Of a DNA stretch of 64,000 nt, positions 28,729 through 38,178 are shown piece after piece. Below the pieces are notes generated by a model that was not told where the DNA came from, searched no databases, and was given only the letters and a program-made list of their open reading frames with translations. Both the position numbers and the translations under genes were made by a program. Every line of letters starts with the position of its first letter. Within the stretch, counting starts at the first letter, position 1. The DNA comes from Gordonia sihwensis NBRC 108236 (GTDB lineage Bacteria > Actinomycetota > Actinomycetes > Mycobacteriales > Mycobacteriaceae), in NCBI RefSeq assembly GCF_000333035.1, contig NZ_BANU01000019.1:1-64000 (forward strand). Direction: 5' to 3'.

Positions 28729-29604
28729 TCAGGCCCGCCGCCGGTACCCGACCACCAGCGGCGCGTGATCCGACAGACGCTCATCCGGCGAGGGCTCCTT
28801 GTCGACCGTCACCCATCGCGCCCGGGACGCCAGCCCCGGTGACGCGAGTTGGTGGTCGATGCGCCATCCGACGTCCTTCACGAACGACTGCCCGGCCCAG
28901 CTCCACCAGGTGAGCGGGCCGGGCCGGTCGCCGTACAGTGTCCGGACCACGTCGATCAGCCTGCGCGGCGAGAGCTGCCGATCGAGCCACTCGCGCTCCT
29001 CCGGCAGAAACCCCTCCATCTTGCGTGCGGCGCGCCAGTTGGTGACGTCGTGCTCGCAGTGGGCGATGTTCAGGTCGCCGATCAGCAGGAACTCCCGACC
29101 GGCGCGGCGAGCGGCGAGTCGGTTGCGCTCCAGTTCGCGCGCGAAGCCGGCCAGGAACGCCATCTTGCGCCGGTACTTCGCACCGCCGTCGGGCTTCTCC
29201 CGGATGTTCCCGGGACGCTGCAGTTCCGCGGGCAAGCCGCCCTTCGGCAAGTACAGACAGGCCACCGTGATCGGCTCATCGGCGAGGTCGACTTCCAGAT
29301 AGCGTCCGTGCGAGGCGTGCGCGGACAGCCCGCGGGCCCGCGGCGGGTCGGTGGCCCAGCTCCGCACCGACGCCGGCGGCTGCCGGGTCGCGATCGCCAC
29401 GCCGTTGCGCCCCGGAATGGTCCCCGTGTCGAAAGACACCGTGTAGCCGGGGAATTCGCCGATCTCCTCGGGCGGGCAGCGGAGCTCCTGCAGTCCCACC
29501 ACATCCGGTGCCCGATCTGCCAGCCACGTGTCGAAGCCGCGGCGTCGCGCCGCACGGATGCCGTTGACGTTGAACGAGACCACGGTCAGTTCCTCGGATG
29601 CCAC
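28729..29604 (-). CDS. xthA: Exodeoxyribonuclease III
   Basis: A 291-residue AP endonuclease/3'-5' exonuclease of the ExoIII/Ape1 type used in base-excision repair. The metal-binding and catalytic blocks are visible: SFNVNGIRAARRRG, VVGLQELRC (Glu), GDLNIAHCEHDV (Asp, Asn) and LSDHAPLVV (Asp-His). It is somewhat longer than E. coli ExoIII because of an insertion rich in Arg and Lys near residues 120-150. It converges on the acyl-CoA ligase with 26 bp between them and is divergent from the aminotransferase. Confidence 0.95.
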   Translation of the reverse strand: MASEELTVVSFNVNGIRAARRRGFDTWLADRAPDVVGLQELRCPPEEIGEFPGYTVSFDTGTIPGRNGVAIATRQPPASVRSWATDPPRARGLSAHASHGRYLEVDLADEPITVACLYLPKGGLPAELQRPGNIREKPDGGAKYRRKMAFLAGFARELERNRLAARRAGREFLLIGDLNIAHCEHDVTNWRAARKMEGFLPEEREWLDRQLSPRRLIDVVRTLYGDRPGPLTWWSWAGQSFVKDVGWRIDHQLASPGLASRARWVTVDKEPSPDERLSDHAPLVVGYRRRA

Positions 29605-29696
29605 GGCCCCAGAATGCCCGAGCTCTCCGCGGGCGGCATCCGCCGCCCCCGGGCGCGGAATTCTATTCGGTTGCCCGGGGCTGACAGAATGAGTCC

Positions 29697-30950
29697 ATGA
29701 GCCGCCCCCACGTGTCGCACCAGAATCTGAACCTGCGCCCCTTGGAACAGTCCGAGAAGCTGCAGAACGTCTGTTATGAGATCCGCGGGCCAGTGCACGA
29801 GCACGCGTCCCGTCTGGAGTCCGAAGGACACCGGATCATGAAGCTGAACATCGGCAACCCCGCACTGTTCGGCTTCGAGGCGCCCGACGTCATCATGCGC
29901 GACATGATCCACGCCCTCCCGTTCTCGCAGGGCTACTCCGAATCGGCGGGCGTGCTGTCGGCACGGCGTGCGGTGGTCACGCGCTACGAGACCATTCCGG
30001 ACTTCCCCTACTTCGACGTCGACGACGTCCTGCTCGGCAACGGCGTCTCCGAGCTCATCACCATGACCATGCAGGCGTTGCTCAACAACGGCGACGAGGT
30101 GCTCATCCCGGCACCGGACTATCCGCTGTGGACGGCGATGACGGCACTGTCCGGAGGCACGCCCGTGCACTACCGGTGCGACGAGGACAACGGCTGGAAT
30201 CCGGACATCGAGGACATCGAGTCGAAGATCACGCCGAACACCAAGGCGATCGTCGTGATCAACCCGAACAATCCGACCGGCGCGGTCTACTCCAGAGAGG
30301 TCCTCGAGGGCCTCGTGGATCTGGCACGCCGTCATTCGCTGCTGATCCTGGCCGACGAGATCTACGACAAGATCCTGTACGACGACGCCGAGCACATCAA
30401 CATCGCGAGCCTCGCCCCCGATCTGCTGGTGCTGACCTTCAACGGCCTGTCGAAGGCCTACCGGGTGTGCGGCTACCGCGCGGGATGGGTGGTTCGCACC
30501 GGCCCCAAGGACCACGCGAAGGGCTTCATCGAGGGTATGTCGATCCTCGCCTCCACCCGACTGTGCGCCAATGTCCCCGCACAGCACGCGATCCAGGTGG
30601 CGCTCGGCGGTTATCAGAGCATCGACGCGCTCACCGCCCCCGGAGGCCGGCTGTTCGAGCAGCGCAATGTGACGTGGGAGAAGCTCAACGAGATCCCGGG
30701 CGTCAGCTGCGTGAAGCCGATGGGGGCGCTGTACGCGTTCCCGCGCCTGGATCCGGAGGTGCACCAGATCCACGACGACGAGCAGTTCGTCCAGGATCTG
30801 CTGCTGCAGGAGAAGATCCTGGTGGTTCAGGGTTCGGGCTTCAATCTCCCCGACACCCATCACTTCCGAATCGTCACACTGCCGTGGGCCCAGGACCTGG
30901 CCGAGGCCATCGAACGGATCGGCAACTTCCTCTCGTCGTACCGACAATGA
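29697..30950 (+). CDS. Class I aminotransferase, alanine transaminase type
   Basis: A 417-residue PLP-dependent aminotransferase. Marks are the N-terminal NIGNPALFGFEAP, the PLP contact LADEIYDKILYD, the lysine in FNGLSKAYRVCGYRAGW that forms the Schiff base, and the C-terminal arginine region HHFRIVTLPW. The family includes E. coli AlaA and M. tuberculosis Rv0337c, which exchange amino groups between alanine and 2-oxoglutarate. It is monocistronic: divergent from xthA, and followed by the ephD promoter region. Confidence 0.9.
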   Translation: MSRPHVSHQNLNLRPLEQSEKLQNVCYEIRGPVHEHASRLESEGHRIMKLNIGNPALFGFEAPDVIMRDMIHALPFSQGYSESAGVLSARRAVVTRYETIPDFPYFDVDDVLLGNGVSELITMTMQALLNNGDEVLIPAPDYPLWTAMTALSGGTPVHYRCDEDNGWNPDIEDIESKITPNTKAIVVINPNNPTGAVYSREVLEGLVDLARRHSLLILADEIYDKILYDDAEHINIASLAPDLLVLTFNGLSKAYRVCGYRAGWVVRTGPKDHAKGFIEGMSILASTRLCANVPAQHAIQVALGGYQSIDALTAPGGRLFEQRNVTWEKLNEIPGVSCVKPMGALYAFPRLDPEVHQIHDDEQFVQDLLLQEKILVVQGSGFNLPDTHHFRIVTLPWAQDLAEAIERIGNFLSSYRQ

Positions 30951-30986
30951 CCGGCTCCGACGCCCTGACCAGCGGAAAAACAGACG

Positions 30987-31048
30987 CTAACTGCTGCTAG
31001 CAGTTAGATGTGACACCTGGTAACGTCAAATCTGTCACACCGACAGAT
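30987..31048 (+). promoter_or_regulatory. Control region of the ephD cluster with two palindromes
   Basis: Two perfect inverted repeats precede ephD: a 9-bp-arm repeat (CTAACTGCT, 3-bp spacer, AGCAGTTAG; 30987-31007) and a 7-bp-arm repeat (ATCTGTC, 5-bp spacer, GACAGAT; 31030-31048) that reaches the start codon. TGTGACA (31009-31015) and TGTCACA (31033-31039) form a third, wider pair. This density suggests one or two repressors; the MerR gene at the cluster end is one candidate, and an unlinked TetR another. Confidence 0.6.
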
Positions 31049-32831
31049 GGAGACGCCCATGGCCGATTGGCACCGCTTCAACGTCACGAACGGCGACGTC
31101 GATCTCGCGACCTTCTCGTATGGCACGCCCGGCGAGAGCACGCCCGACAAGCCGGTCGTGCTGCTGGTGCACGGTTGGCCCGACACTCACCACCTGTGGG
31201 ACCTGGTGGCGCCGCGGCTGGCGGAGCATTTCCGCGTCTACGCATACGACACGCGGGGGTTCGGCGACAGCACGCGTCCGGTAGCGGTGGAGTCGTACCG
31301 TCTCGACGCCCTGGCGCAGGACATGCTCGCGGTGTGCCACGCCGTGAACCCCGACGGCAAGACGCACATCGTCGCGCACGACTGGGGTTCGGTCCAGGCC
31401 TGGGAGACGGTCACCACCGCCGGCGCCGATGACGTGATCGCCTCGTTCACCTCCGTGTCGGGCCCGAACCTCGACTACCTCGGCGAGTGGGCTCGCGCGA
31501 AGATGGCACGGCCCACGCCGCGGGGCGTCGCACAGGCGCTCTCCCAGGTCGCCTCGTCGGCCTACACCGCGTTCTTCCAGGTCCCCGGCGCATCGGACCT
31601 GTTCTTCCGGACCTTCGGATCCGACCGCGTCTGGACGGAGTTCCTCCACCTCGTCGAGGGGACCCCGCGCGAGAACGCTCGGTTCGGCCCGACGCTGCGA
31701 GAGGACATGATCAGCGGGCTCAAGCTGTACCGAGCCAACATCCGCGGCAAGCTGGCGAATCCGGAGCCCCGGCCGACCCGAGTGCCGGTGCTGGAGGTCG
31801 TGAACGATCGCGACATCGCGCTGCGTCCGGCGATCTACGAACGCACGCACACCCACGCGGACAGGCTCTGGCGTAAGCGGACCGCCACCGGCCATTGGCT
31901 CCCGTACACCAACCCCGGTTACCTGGCGGACACGGCGATCGAGTTCATCGAGACCATCGCCGGCGGCGCACCGGTGTCCCCCAACACCATCGACCGTGCC
32001 CGCGTCGACGGGCCGGCGCGCGAACTGATCGGCAAACTCGCCGTCGTCACCGGCGCGGGCAGCGGCATCGGACGTGAGACGGCGTATGCCCTGGCCGATC
32101 TCGGCGCCGAACTGGTCCTCGCCGACATCGACCTGGATTCGGCCGAGGAGACCGCGATCGCGTGCAAGGCCAAGGGCGTCCCGGCCACCGCCTACCGGCT
32201 CGACGTCTCCGACACCGACGCGGTGACCCGCTTCGCCGACGATGTGCGCGCTGCCCACGGCGTCGCCGACATCGTCGTCAACAACGCGGGCGTGGCCCTC
32301 GCCGGATCGGCGCTGGCCGCGTCCGACGAACAGGTGGACCGGCTCCTCGCCATCAACCTGCGCGGGGTCATCAGCGGCAGCCGCGCCTTCGGCAGGCAGA
32401 TGGCCGAGCGCGGCGTCGGCGGACACATCGTCAACCTGGCCTCCGCCGCGGCTTTCACCCTCTCCCGCGACCTCGGCCTGTACTCGGCGAGCAAGGCCGG
32501 TGTGCTGATGTTCTCCGAGTCGCTGCGCGCAGAACTCGCCGAGCACCGCGTCGGGGTCACCGCGATCTGCCCGGGCATCGTGCACACCAACATCACCGCG
32601 AACACCGAGTACGCCGGGGCCGCCGACGAGTCGGCGGCCCGCGAGAAGGTCGACAAGTTCTACCAGAAGCGGAACTTCACTCCCGACCGGGTCGCGCGCG
32701 ACATCGTCGCCGCCATCGCGAAGAACAAGGCCGTGGTGCCGGTGACGCCCGAAGCCGAGTTCGGCTACCGCGTCTACCGCTTCTTCCCGTGGGCGGCGCG
32801 CATCGGCGCCCGTCAGAAGATCGCAGGCTGA
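31047..32831 (+). CDS. ephD: EphD-type alpha/beta-hydrolase fused to short-chain dehydrogenase
   Basis: A 594-residue fusion. Residues about 1-300 form an alpha/beta-hydrolase of the epoxide hydrolase type: oxyanion HGWPDTHHLWD, nucleophile AHDWGSVQAW (Asp), late catalytic His in ATGHWLPYTNP. Residues about 325-594 are a short-chain dehydrogenase with the cofactor loop VVTGAGSGIGRETAYAL, NNAG, and catalytic YSASKAG. The length and order match M. tuberculosis EphD (Rv2214c), which has been linked to epoxy/keto-mycolic acid metabolism. A start four codons downstream (ATG at 31059) is possible. It heads a cluster with a diiron-like protein, an Fe-S flavoprotein reductase and a MerR regulator. 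Confidence 0.9.
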   Translation: METPMADWHRFNVTNGDVDLATFSYGTPGESTPDKPVVLLVHGWPDTHHLWDLVAPRLAEHFRVYAYDTRGFGDSTRPVAVESYRLDALAQDMLAVCHAVNPDGKTHIVAHDWGSVQAWETVTTAGADDVIASFTSVSGPNLDYLGEWARAKMARPTPRGVAQALSQVASSAYTAFFQVPGASDLFFRTFGSDRVWTEFLHLVEGTPRENARFGPTLREDMISGLKLYRANIRGKLANPEPRPTRVPVLEVVNDRDIALRPAIYERTHTHADRLWRKRTATGHWLPYTNPGYLADTAIEFIETIAGGAPVSPNTIDRARVDGPARELIGKLAVVTGAGSGIGRETAYALADLGAELVLADIDLDSAEETAIACKAKGVPATAYRLDVSDTDAVTRFADDVRAAHGVADIVVNNAGVALAGSALAASDEQVDRLLAINLRGVISGSRAFGRQMAERGVGGHIVNLASAAAFTLSRDLGLYSASKAGVLMFSESLRAELAEHRVGVTAICPGIVHTNITANTEYAGAADESAAREKVDKFYQKRNFTPDRVARDIVAAIAKNKAVVPVTPEAEFGYRVYRFFPWAARIGARQKIAG

Positions 32832-32872
32832 TCCACCTCGAACAGGACTCTTCTCTAGAACCGGAGGGACAG

Positions 32873-33781
32873 ATGAACACCGGGCACACACACTCCACCG
32901 CCGACACCGATCCCGGCAAGATCGAACTCCACGCGCGCAACGTCGCATTCGATCTGTCGGAGACTCCGCTGCACTGGATCCCCGGCCACCCGATGTCGTC
33001 GAACATGATCACCGTCCTCAACCTGCTGCTGCCCGAGGGCGAACGGTGGTTCGTCGAGACCTTCAACGAGGCGCTGCCTCTGATCAAGGACGAGGCGCTC
33101 GCCGCCGACATGCGCGGATTCGTCGGGCAGGAGGCGATGCACGCCGAGGTTCACGACCGGGCCGTCGAGAACTGGCTGCGCGGACACGGCGTGGACCCCA
33201 CCGGCTACCTGCAGCAGATGGAGTGGATCTTCCGGCGGGTGCTCGGACCTCGCGACGGGAACGCCGAGCAGAAGCGCAAGCACCTGATCGAACGCCTGTG
33301 GCTCATCGCCGCCATCGAGCACTACACCGCGATCCTCGGTGATTTCGCGCTGAACTGCACGTGGGCCGAGAACGGCGCCGACCCCGCGATGACCGACATG
33401 TTCACCTGGCACGGAGCCGAAGAGGTGGAGCACCGTGCGGTGGCGCACGACGCCGCCGCGTACTTCGCCGACAGTCCGCTCCGCCGCGCTCGCGCGATGG
33501 CGCTGGCCTTCCCCTTCCTGATCTGGCTGATGGCTCGCGGTTTCCGGTTCATCAACAGTCAGGATCCGACGGTCGCCGACAAGTCAGTCGTGGCGAAGAC
33601 CCGCCTGTACGTCCGGAGCTACGTGCGCGACTCACGCGCCGGAGTGTTCCCGAAGCTCTCGAAGCTCGCGCTCGCGACGCTCACCTACTTCAAACCGGGC
33701 TTCGCGCCGACCGACATCGGCGACACCGCCCAGGCGGTGGCCTTCCTGGCCTCCTCGCCCGGAGCTCGTCGAGCGGCATGA
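32873..33781 (+). CDS. PF10118-type 'metal-dependent hydrolase', diiron-like
   Basis: A 302-residue protein of the family annotated as predicted metal-dependent hydrolase. The helices hold Glu/His clusters spaced like a ferritin-type diiron site: GQEAMHAEVH (about 85-94), AAIEHYT (146-152) and HGAEEVEHRAVAH (180-192), with Glu57/Glu62 upstream. A hydrophobic helix (about 212-228) may touch the membrane. The start is the ATG at 32873 with GGAGGG before it. Its stop overlaps the reductase start (ATGA), so I suspect an oxygenase or desaturase-like enzyme that takes electrons from that reductase; this is inference, not an established function. Confidence 0.8.
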   Translation: MNTGHTHSTADTDPGKIELHARNVAFDLSETPLHWIPGHPMSSNMITVLNLLLPEGERWFVETFNEALPLIKDEALAADMRGFVGQEAMHAEVHDRAVENWLRGHGVDPTGYLQQMEWIFRRVLGPRDGNAEQKRKHLIERLWLIAAIEHYTAILGDFALNCTWAENGADPAMTDMFTWHGAEEVEHRAVAHDAAAYFADSPLRRARAMALAFPFLIWLMARGFRFINSQDPTVADKSVVAKTRLYVRSYVRDSRAGVFPKLSKLALATLTYFKPGFAPTDIGDTAQAVAFLASSPGARRAA

Positions 33782-34914
33782 CGATCATGACGCACGGCTC
33801 CGCACGCCCCATCTCCGACCTCTCCACCGAACCGCCGCACCTGTACGGCCGGTTCCGCCGCGACCCGCTGATGAGGCTGCTCACCGGGGTCGGCAAGGTC
33901 TGGTTCCCGTTCTGGCGGCCGATCTCGCCGCTGCGCGATCCGGCCGCGAACGACGGCGTCATGACCCTCGACATCGTCGACCGCGAGGTGGTGGCCGTCG
34001 ACGAGAACGTGATCGCCTTGACCTTCGCCGCGCCGGATCGCTCGATCCTGCCCGAGTGGCATCCCGGCGCGCACCTGGATCTACTCCTGCCGTCGGGCCG
34101 CATGCGCGAGTACTCGCTCTGCGGCGATCCCGGCGATCGGCGCACCTACCGCATCGCGGTCCGGCGCATCCCGGACGGCGGTGGCGGCTCCATCGAGGTG
34201 CACGACGGTCTGCGGGTCGGTGACTCGATCCAGGTCAAGGGACCGCGCAACGCCTTCCCGCTGGTTCTGCCCGGCTACGGATCGCCGGCGCGCACGCTGC
34301 GCTTCGTCGCCGCGGGCATCGGCATCACCCCGATCCTCCCCATGATCGCGATGGCCGACCGTTACGGACTCGACTGGTCGATGATCTACTCCGGCCGCTC
34401 CGCCGACTCGATCCCGTTCATCGACGAGCTCAGCCGGTACGGCGACAAGGTGACGGTCCGGACCGACGACGTCGACGGGCTGCCGGGCATGGACGAACTG
34501 GTGGGACCGGTCCCGGCCGGCGACGCGGGGCTGTCGGTGTACTGCTGCGGTCCGGTCCCGATGCTCGAGCGCCTGCGTACGCATCTGGCCGATCGCAGCG
34601 ATATCGAGCTGCACTTCGAGCGCTTCTCGCCGCCGCCGATCCTCGACGGCACCGAGTTCACAGTCCGGATCGGTTCCACCGGACGCACGGAGACGGTCGC
34701 GGCCGACGAGTCGGTGCTCACCGCGCTGCGGCGGGTGGATCCGGCCGTCCCGTACTCCTGTCAGCAGGGATTCTGCGGCACCTGTCGGCTCAAGACGAGC
34801 GCGGGCGAGGTGGATCATCGTGACACGCTGCTGACCGGACCCGAACGGGAGGATGGCTGGTTCCTCCCGTGCGTGTCCCGGTGCCGTTCCGACTCCCTGA
34901 CCGTCGAGATGTGA
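33778..34914 (+). CDS. Ferredoxin-linked flavin reductase (PDR/VanB type)
   Basis: A 378-residue electron-transfer protein. Order: an N-terminal extension of about 60 residues, an FMN/FAD domain (RMREYSLCGDP), an NAD-binding domain (VAAGIGITPILPMI and YCCGPVPML), and a C-terminal plant-type [2Fe-2S] domain (PYSCQQGFCGTC, then Cys about 30 residues later in FLPCVSRC). It passes electrons from NAD(P)H to an oxygenase. It is coupled to the diiron-like gene by a one-base overlap, which makes that protein the likely acceptor. A second ATG at 33787 is an alternative start. Confidence 0.92.
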   Translation: MTIMTHGSARPISDLSTEPPHLYGRFRRDPLMRLLTGVGKVWFPFWRPISPLRDPAANDGVMTLDIVDREVVAVDENVIALTFAAPDRSILPEWHPGAHLDLLLPSGRMREYSLCGDPGDRRTYRIAVRRIPDGGGGSIEVHDGLRVGDSIQVKGPRNAFPLVLPGYGSPARTLRFVAAGIGITPILPMIAMADRYGLDWSMIYSGRSADSIPFIDELSRYGDKVTVRTDDVDGLPGMDELVGPVPAGDAGLSVYCCGPVPMLERLRTHLADRSDIELHFERFSPPPILDGTEFTVRIGSTGRTETVAADESVLTALRRVDPAVPYSCQQGFCGTCRLKTSAGEVDHRDTLLTGPEREDGWFLPCVSRCRSDSLTVEM

Positions 34915-34948
34915 GGACGGCTCCGGCACCGGTCCGGGGTTTGGAACA

Positions 34949-35722
34949 ATGCACCCCATGACCGAGTACCGAATCGATGATCTGGCACGGGCCGCGGGAA
35001 CGACGACCCGCAACGTCCGCGGCTACCAGGATCGGGGACTCATCCCGCGTCCCATCCGCCGCGGCCGGATAGCGATCTACGGCGACGAGCACCTGGCGAA
35101 GCTGCGCGTCATCAACGATCTGCTGGCTCGCGGCTTCACGATGACGCACATCGGCGACTTCTTCAAGCGCGTGCAGACAGGCGACGACATCGCCGAGTCG
35201 CTCGGGCTGCGCGAGGTGGTGTCGCGGCCGTGGTCGCAGACCCCCACCGACACCGTGACCGCCGCCGAGTTGCACGCCAAGCTCAACACCAGCGATCCGA
35301 AGCTGCTGAGCCGGGTCCGCGAGTTCGGGCTCATCGAGCCGATCGGCGACGATGACCCGCCCCGCCAGTACATGATCAAGGACGTCGAGACCATCGACGC
35401 CTACCAGCGTCTGATGCAGATCGGCATACCGCTGCCGTACATCCTCGACCTGCAGCGACAGCTCGACGAGGACATGGACCGTGCCGCAAAGACGCTGATC
35501 AGCGCCGGCCGCCGCGCCATCACCGAAGGCCGCTTCGACGGCTGGATCCCGGAGAGCGGCGCCGAGTCGGACTGGGCGTCCACCTTCTTGGGCGAGCTGA
35601 AGGTCACCGGCCGGGTGGCGGCGCACAACACGCTCTACCGCGCGCTCGACCGCGAACTGGCACGACAGCTCGACGACTACCTGGCCGTCGCCCGCGAACG
35701 CCGGGACCAGCGCGAGAGCTGA
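34949..35722 (+). CDS. MerR-family transcriptional regulator
   Basis: A 257-residue regulator with an N-terminal MerR winged helix (RIDDLARAAGTTTRNVRGYQDRGLIPRPIRRGRIAIYGDEHLAKL) and a long C-terminal part of about 170 residues. The latter seems to contain a second MerR-like segment (LLSRVREFGLIEPIG...) and a helical tail, and there is no Cys cluster for metal sensing. It follows the reductase by 34 bp in the same direction and is probably the local regulator of the ephD cluster. The start could be 34949 or 34958. Confidence 0.88.
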   Translation: MHPMTEYRIDDLARAAGTTTRNVRGYQDRGLIPRPIRRGRIAIYGDEHLAKLRVINDLLARGFTMTHIGDFFKRVQTGDDIAESLGLREVVSRPWSQTPTDTVTAAELHAKLNTSDPKLLSRVREFGLIEPIGDDDPPRQYMIKDVETIDAYQRLMQIGIPLPYILDLQRQLDEDMDRAAKTLISAGRRAITEGRFDGWIPESGAESDWASTFLGELKVTGRVAAHNTLYRALDRELARQLDDYLAVARERRDQRES

Positions 35723-35758
35723 AGGCGACCGTCTCGGATCGGGCCGCGTGAGACCGCG

Positions 35759-36913
35759 TTACCCGATCACGATCGGCGGGAGACCCGGTATCGGGTTCGG
35801 GATCGTCCGACGCCGGTTCTCCGGGGGCGGAGCCGGCGGCGCAGGGCCGGTCTGCGCCTCCGTCGGCGTGCGCCGCGTCGTCTTGGGCGGCGGCGGGGGC
35901 GGCGGAGGCGTGGTGTACCTGGCCAGCGGCGCCCGCGCCGCGGCGACATCGCGCGGATCCACCGAGCCGGGCACCCGGACCGGCTCGGACGCGGTGTTCG
36001 AGGTCCGGGCAGTCGGCCGGGTCGCCGATTCCGCTGCGCTCCGGTCGGGCCCCGACGTCTCATGAGCATTCATCGCCAGCGCCACGCCGCCGCCCCCGAT
36101 CGCGAGCAGCGCCAGCGCCGCCACCACGATCATCCGGCCCCTCATACCCGGCTGCGGTTCGACGGCCGCGTCCGCGGACGCCGGCTCCTCGGCAGGTGGT
36201 TCCTCGGCGCCCTCGGCATCGTCGTACACGTCCGGCAGCGCGTTGCCGAAGCGATCCAGTCCGTAGTCGGCCGGGTCGATCAGCCCGGGGTCCGCGGCGC
36301 CGGCATCCCACGCGCGGATCGGCGGCGGTGCGGGGACGGGAGCGAGCGTCTCGGTCGGCTCGTCGTCACCGCCGAAGGTCGCCGGGAAGTCGTCGCCCGG
36401 TGCGATCACCGAGAAGCCGCGTTCGGTGAGCGACTCGGACAACCCGGGCCAGGCGGTGTCGCCGGGCCCGAGCGCGATCGCATCGACCGGCAGGGCGCCC
36501 GCGAGCTCCACCACCATTCCGTGGGCGCGATTCGCCTCCGGGACGGTGGCCTCGACGACGTCGTCGAGCGTCAGCGTGAGCACCCGGATGTGCTCGTCTC
36601 CGAGGATGAGCGCACTGTCGCGTCCGGCGAGCGAGGCGCGGGCCCGGCCCACCAGGGTGACGAGCTCGGCGAAGACCTCCGGGGCCGCAGCGTCGACGCG
36701 ACCGGTATCGCGCAGGTACGCGGCGATTCTGGCGTCGAGCACGTCGGGGTGGATGCGCTCCTCGACCTCGGACGCGATCACCGCACCGTTCTCGATGCGC
36801 GCGGCCCACAGTCCGGTGGGACGCAGATCGAGGGCGATCACCGCACCCGTCGGGTCGCCGGGCAGGTCGAAGTCCGCCAGCCAGGCCGGCGGTCGGCTGA
36901 GCGGACCCGTCAC
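35759..36913 (-). CDS. Single-pass membrane protein with proline-rich tail
   Basis: A 384-residue protein of unknown function. The N-terminal 250 residues are soluble and acidic, with a weak actin/Hsp70-like opening (VIALDLRPTGLWAARIENG) that might be an ATPase remnant. One membrane helix follows (about 261-282), and then about 100 residues rich in Pro, Arg and Thr, including a run of eight prolines. The likely topology is N-in, with a Pro-rich tail crossing the cell wall. It reads in the same direction as dcd, 65 bp downstream of its stop. Similar proline-rich anchored proteins are common in Mycobacteriales envelopes. Confidence 0.75.
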   Translation of the reverse strand: MTGPLSRPPAWLADFDLPGDPTGAVIALDLRPTGLWAARIENGAVIASEVEERIHPDVLDARIAAYLRDTGRVDAAAPEVFAELVTLVGRARASLAGRDSALILGDEHIRVLTLTLDDVVEATVPEANRAHGMVVELAGALPVDAIALGPGDTAWPGLSESLTERGFSVIAPGDDFPATFGGDDEPTETLAPVPAPPPIRAWDAGAADPGLIDPADYGLDRFGNALPDVYDDAEGAEEPPAEEPASADAAVEPQPGMRGRMIVVAALALLAIGGGGVALAMNAHETSGPDRSAAESATRPTARTSNTASEPVRVPGSVDPRDVAAARAPLARYTTPPPPPPPPKTTRRTPTEAQTGPAPPAPPPENRRRTIPNPIPGLPPIVIG

Positions 36914-36978
36914 GACGACTCTCCTAGTGGTGATTCGAACCCGTCACCCGCACCGGTGCCGCCGGTGCCGGCTCCGGC

Positions 36979-37545
36979 TCATCTCTGGAAATTGAGGTAC
37001 GCCTTCGACGGCGTCGGCCCGCGCTGCCCCTGATACTTCGACCCGACCGACGCGGAGCCGTACGGGCTCTCGGCGGGGCTGGTCAACCGGAACAGGCAGA
37101 GCTGGCCGATCTTCATTCCCGGCCACAGCGTGATCGGCAGATTCGCCACGTTCGACAGTTCGAGCGTGATGTGGCCGGAGAAGCCCGGGTCGATGAAGCC
37201 CGCGGTGGAGTGCGTGAGCAAGCCCAATCGGCCGAGCGACGACTTGCCCTCCAGACGGCCCGCGAGGAAGTCGGGCAGCGAGCACACCTCCAGGGTCGAG
37301 CCGAGGACGAACTCGCCCGGATGCAGCACGAAGGGCTCGCCCTCGGCGGGTTCGACCAGGGTGGTCAACTCGTCCTGCCGCTTCGCGGGATCGATATGCG
37401 TGTACTTGGTGTTGTTGAAGACGCGAAACAGCGAGTCCAGTCGTACGTCCACACTCGACGGCTGGACCAGGCCCGGGTCGAACGGGTCGATGCCGAGGTT
37501 CCCGGCATCGATCTCGGCACGGATGTCGCGGTCTGATAGCAGCAC
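36979..37545 (-). CDS. dcd: dCTP deaminase (bifunctional dCTP deaminase/dUTPase type)
   Basis: A 188-residue trimeric enzyme that turns dCTP into dUTP and, in the Mycobacteriales form, directly into d[15 protein letters not shown] opens the protein; [31 protein letters not shown] holds the nucleotide-binding Ser-Arg and the catalytic Glu; the C-terminal lid is [11 protein letters not shown]. Family relatives such as Rv0321 are bifunctional, and the sequence agrees with that group. Several upstream and downstream genes share its orientation, but the gaps suggest a separate promoter. Confidence 0.97.
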   Translation of the reverse strand: MLLSDRDIRAEIDAGNLGIDPFDPGLVQPSSVDVRLDSLFRVFNNTKYTHIDPAKRQDELTTLVEPAEGEPFVLHPGEFVLGSTLEVCSLPDFLAGRLEGKSSLGRLGLLTHSTAGFIDPGFSGHITLELSNVANLPITLWPGMKIGQLCLFRLTSPAESPYGSASVGSKYQGQRGPTPSKAYLNFQR

Positions 37546-37620
37546 GATTCCTCAGACTAGAGCATGAAGGCCGAGTTCATCGAGGGTCGGGAGTGCGGAG
37601 CGCACCGGGCGGCGGTGACG

Positions 37621-38178
37621 TCACTGCTCGTCCCGCTGCCGGCGCCGGTACTCGTCGAGCCGGCGACCGCCGGAGACTCGGTCGCGCACCAGGAGGCTGA
37701 CGAAGCGGATACCGAGACCGAGCACGATCAAACTGCTCGCCATCTGAACCGATACGGCGATCCGCGCATTCTGCGATACCGCGACCAGGTCGCCGAATCC
37801 GGTGGTCGTGAAGACCGTCAGGCAGAAGTACAGGGCGTCGACTCTGCTCAGGTCCTCGTTGAACGAACCGGGCGCGTACTCGCTGAAGAGGTAGTAGGTC
37901 GCCGAGAACGAGACGATGTAGAAGCAGATCACGGCGGCGAGCATCTCGATCGCCGTCGCGACCGGGTGGTCGGACCGGAGGAAGTGCCGGACCTCCCATA
38001 CGCAGAAGCCGCCGAGCAGCGCGACGCCGACGATCATCCCGGGCACCCGCCAGGTGCTGTCGCTGCCGATCGGCAGCAGGAAGTAGCCCGCGAGAAGGAC
38101 CGCCGCGGCTCCGAGCGGCCGCAGCAACGCCGCGGCCACGTGGCTCGTTCGATGGGGAGCGGTGCCGGAATCGTTCAT
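37621..38178 (-). CDS. Small potassium-channel-like protein
   Basis: A 185-residue ion-channel protein. Two membrane helices precede (about 17-60), followed by a helix at 80-100, the pore loop with a selectivity filter TVFTTTGFGDLVAV (GFGD in place of the usual GYGD), and a last helix to about 160. The C-terminal tail is short and basic and lacks an RCK/TrkA domain, so gating by a ligand is not indicated. Substituting Phe for Tyr in the filter is known in several bacterial channels. It is not obviously co-transcribed with neighbours. Confidence 0.88.
   Translation of the reverse strand: MNDSGTAPHRTSHVAAALLRPLGAAAVLLAGYFLLPIGSDSTWRVPGMIVGVALLGGFCVWEVRHFLRSDHPVATAIEMLAAVICFYIVSFSATYYLFSEYAPGSFNEDLSRVDALYFCLTVFTTTGFGDLVAVSQNARIAVSVQMASSLIVLGLGIRFVSLLVRDRVSGGRRLDEYRRRQRDEQ

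Noticed and set aside
36915..36965. A tRNA-like string (GGGTTCGAATC) upstream of the proline-rich protein gene
   Set aside because: No acceptor, D or anticodon arm can be folded around it, and the T stem does not pair. It is part of the leader of that gene.
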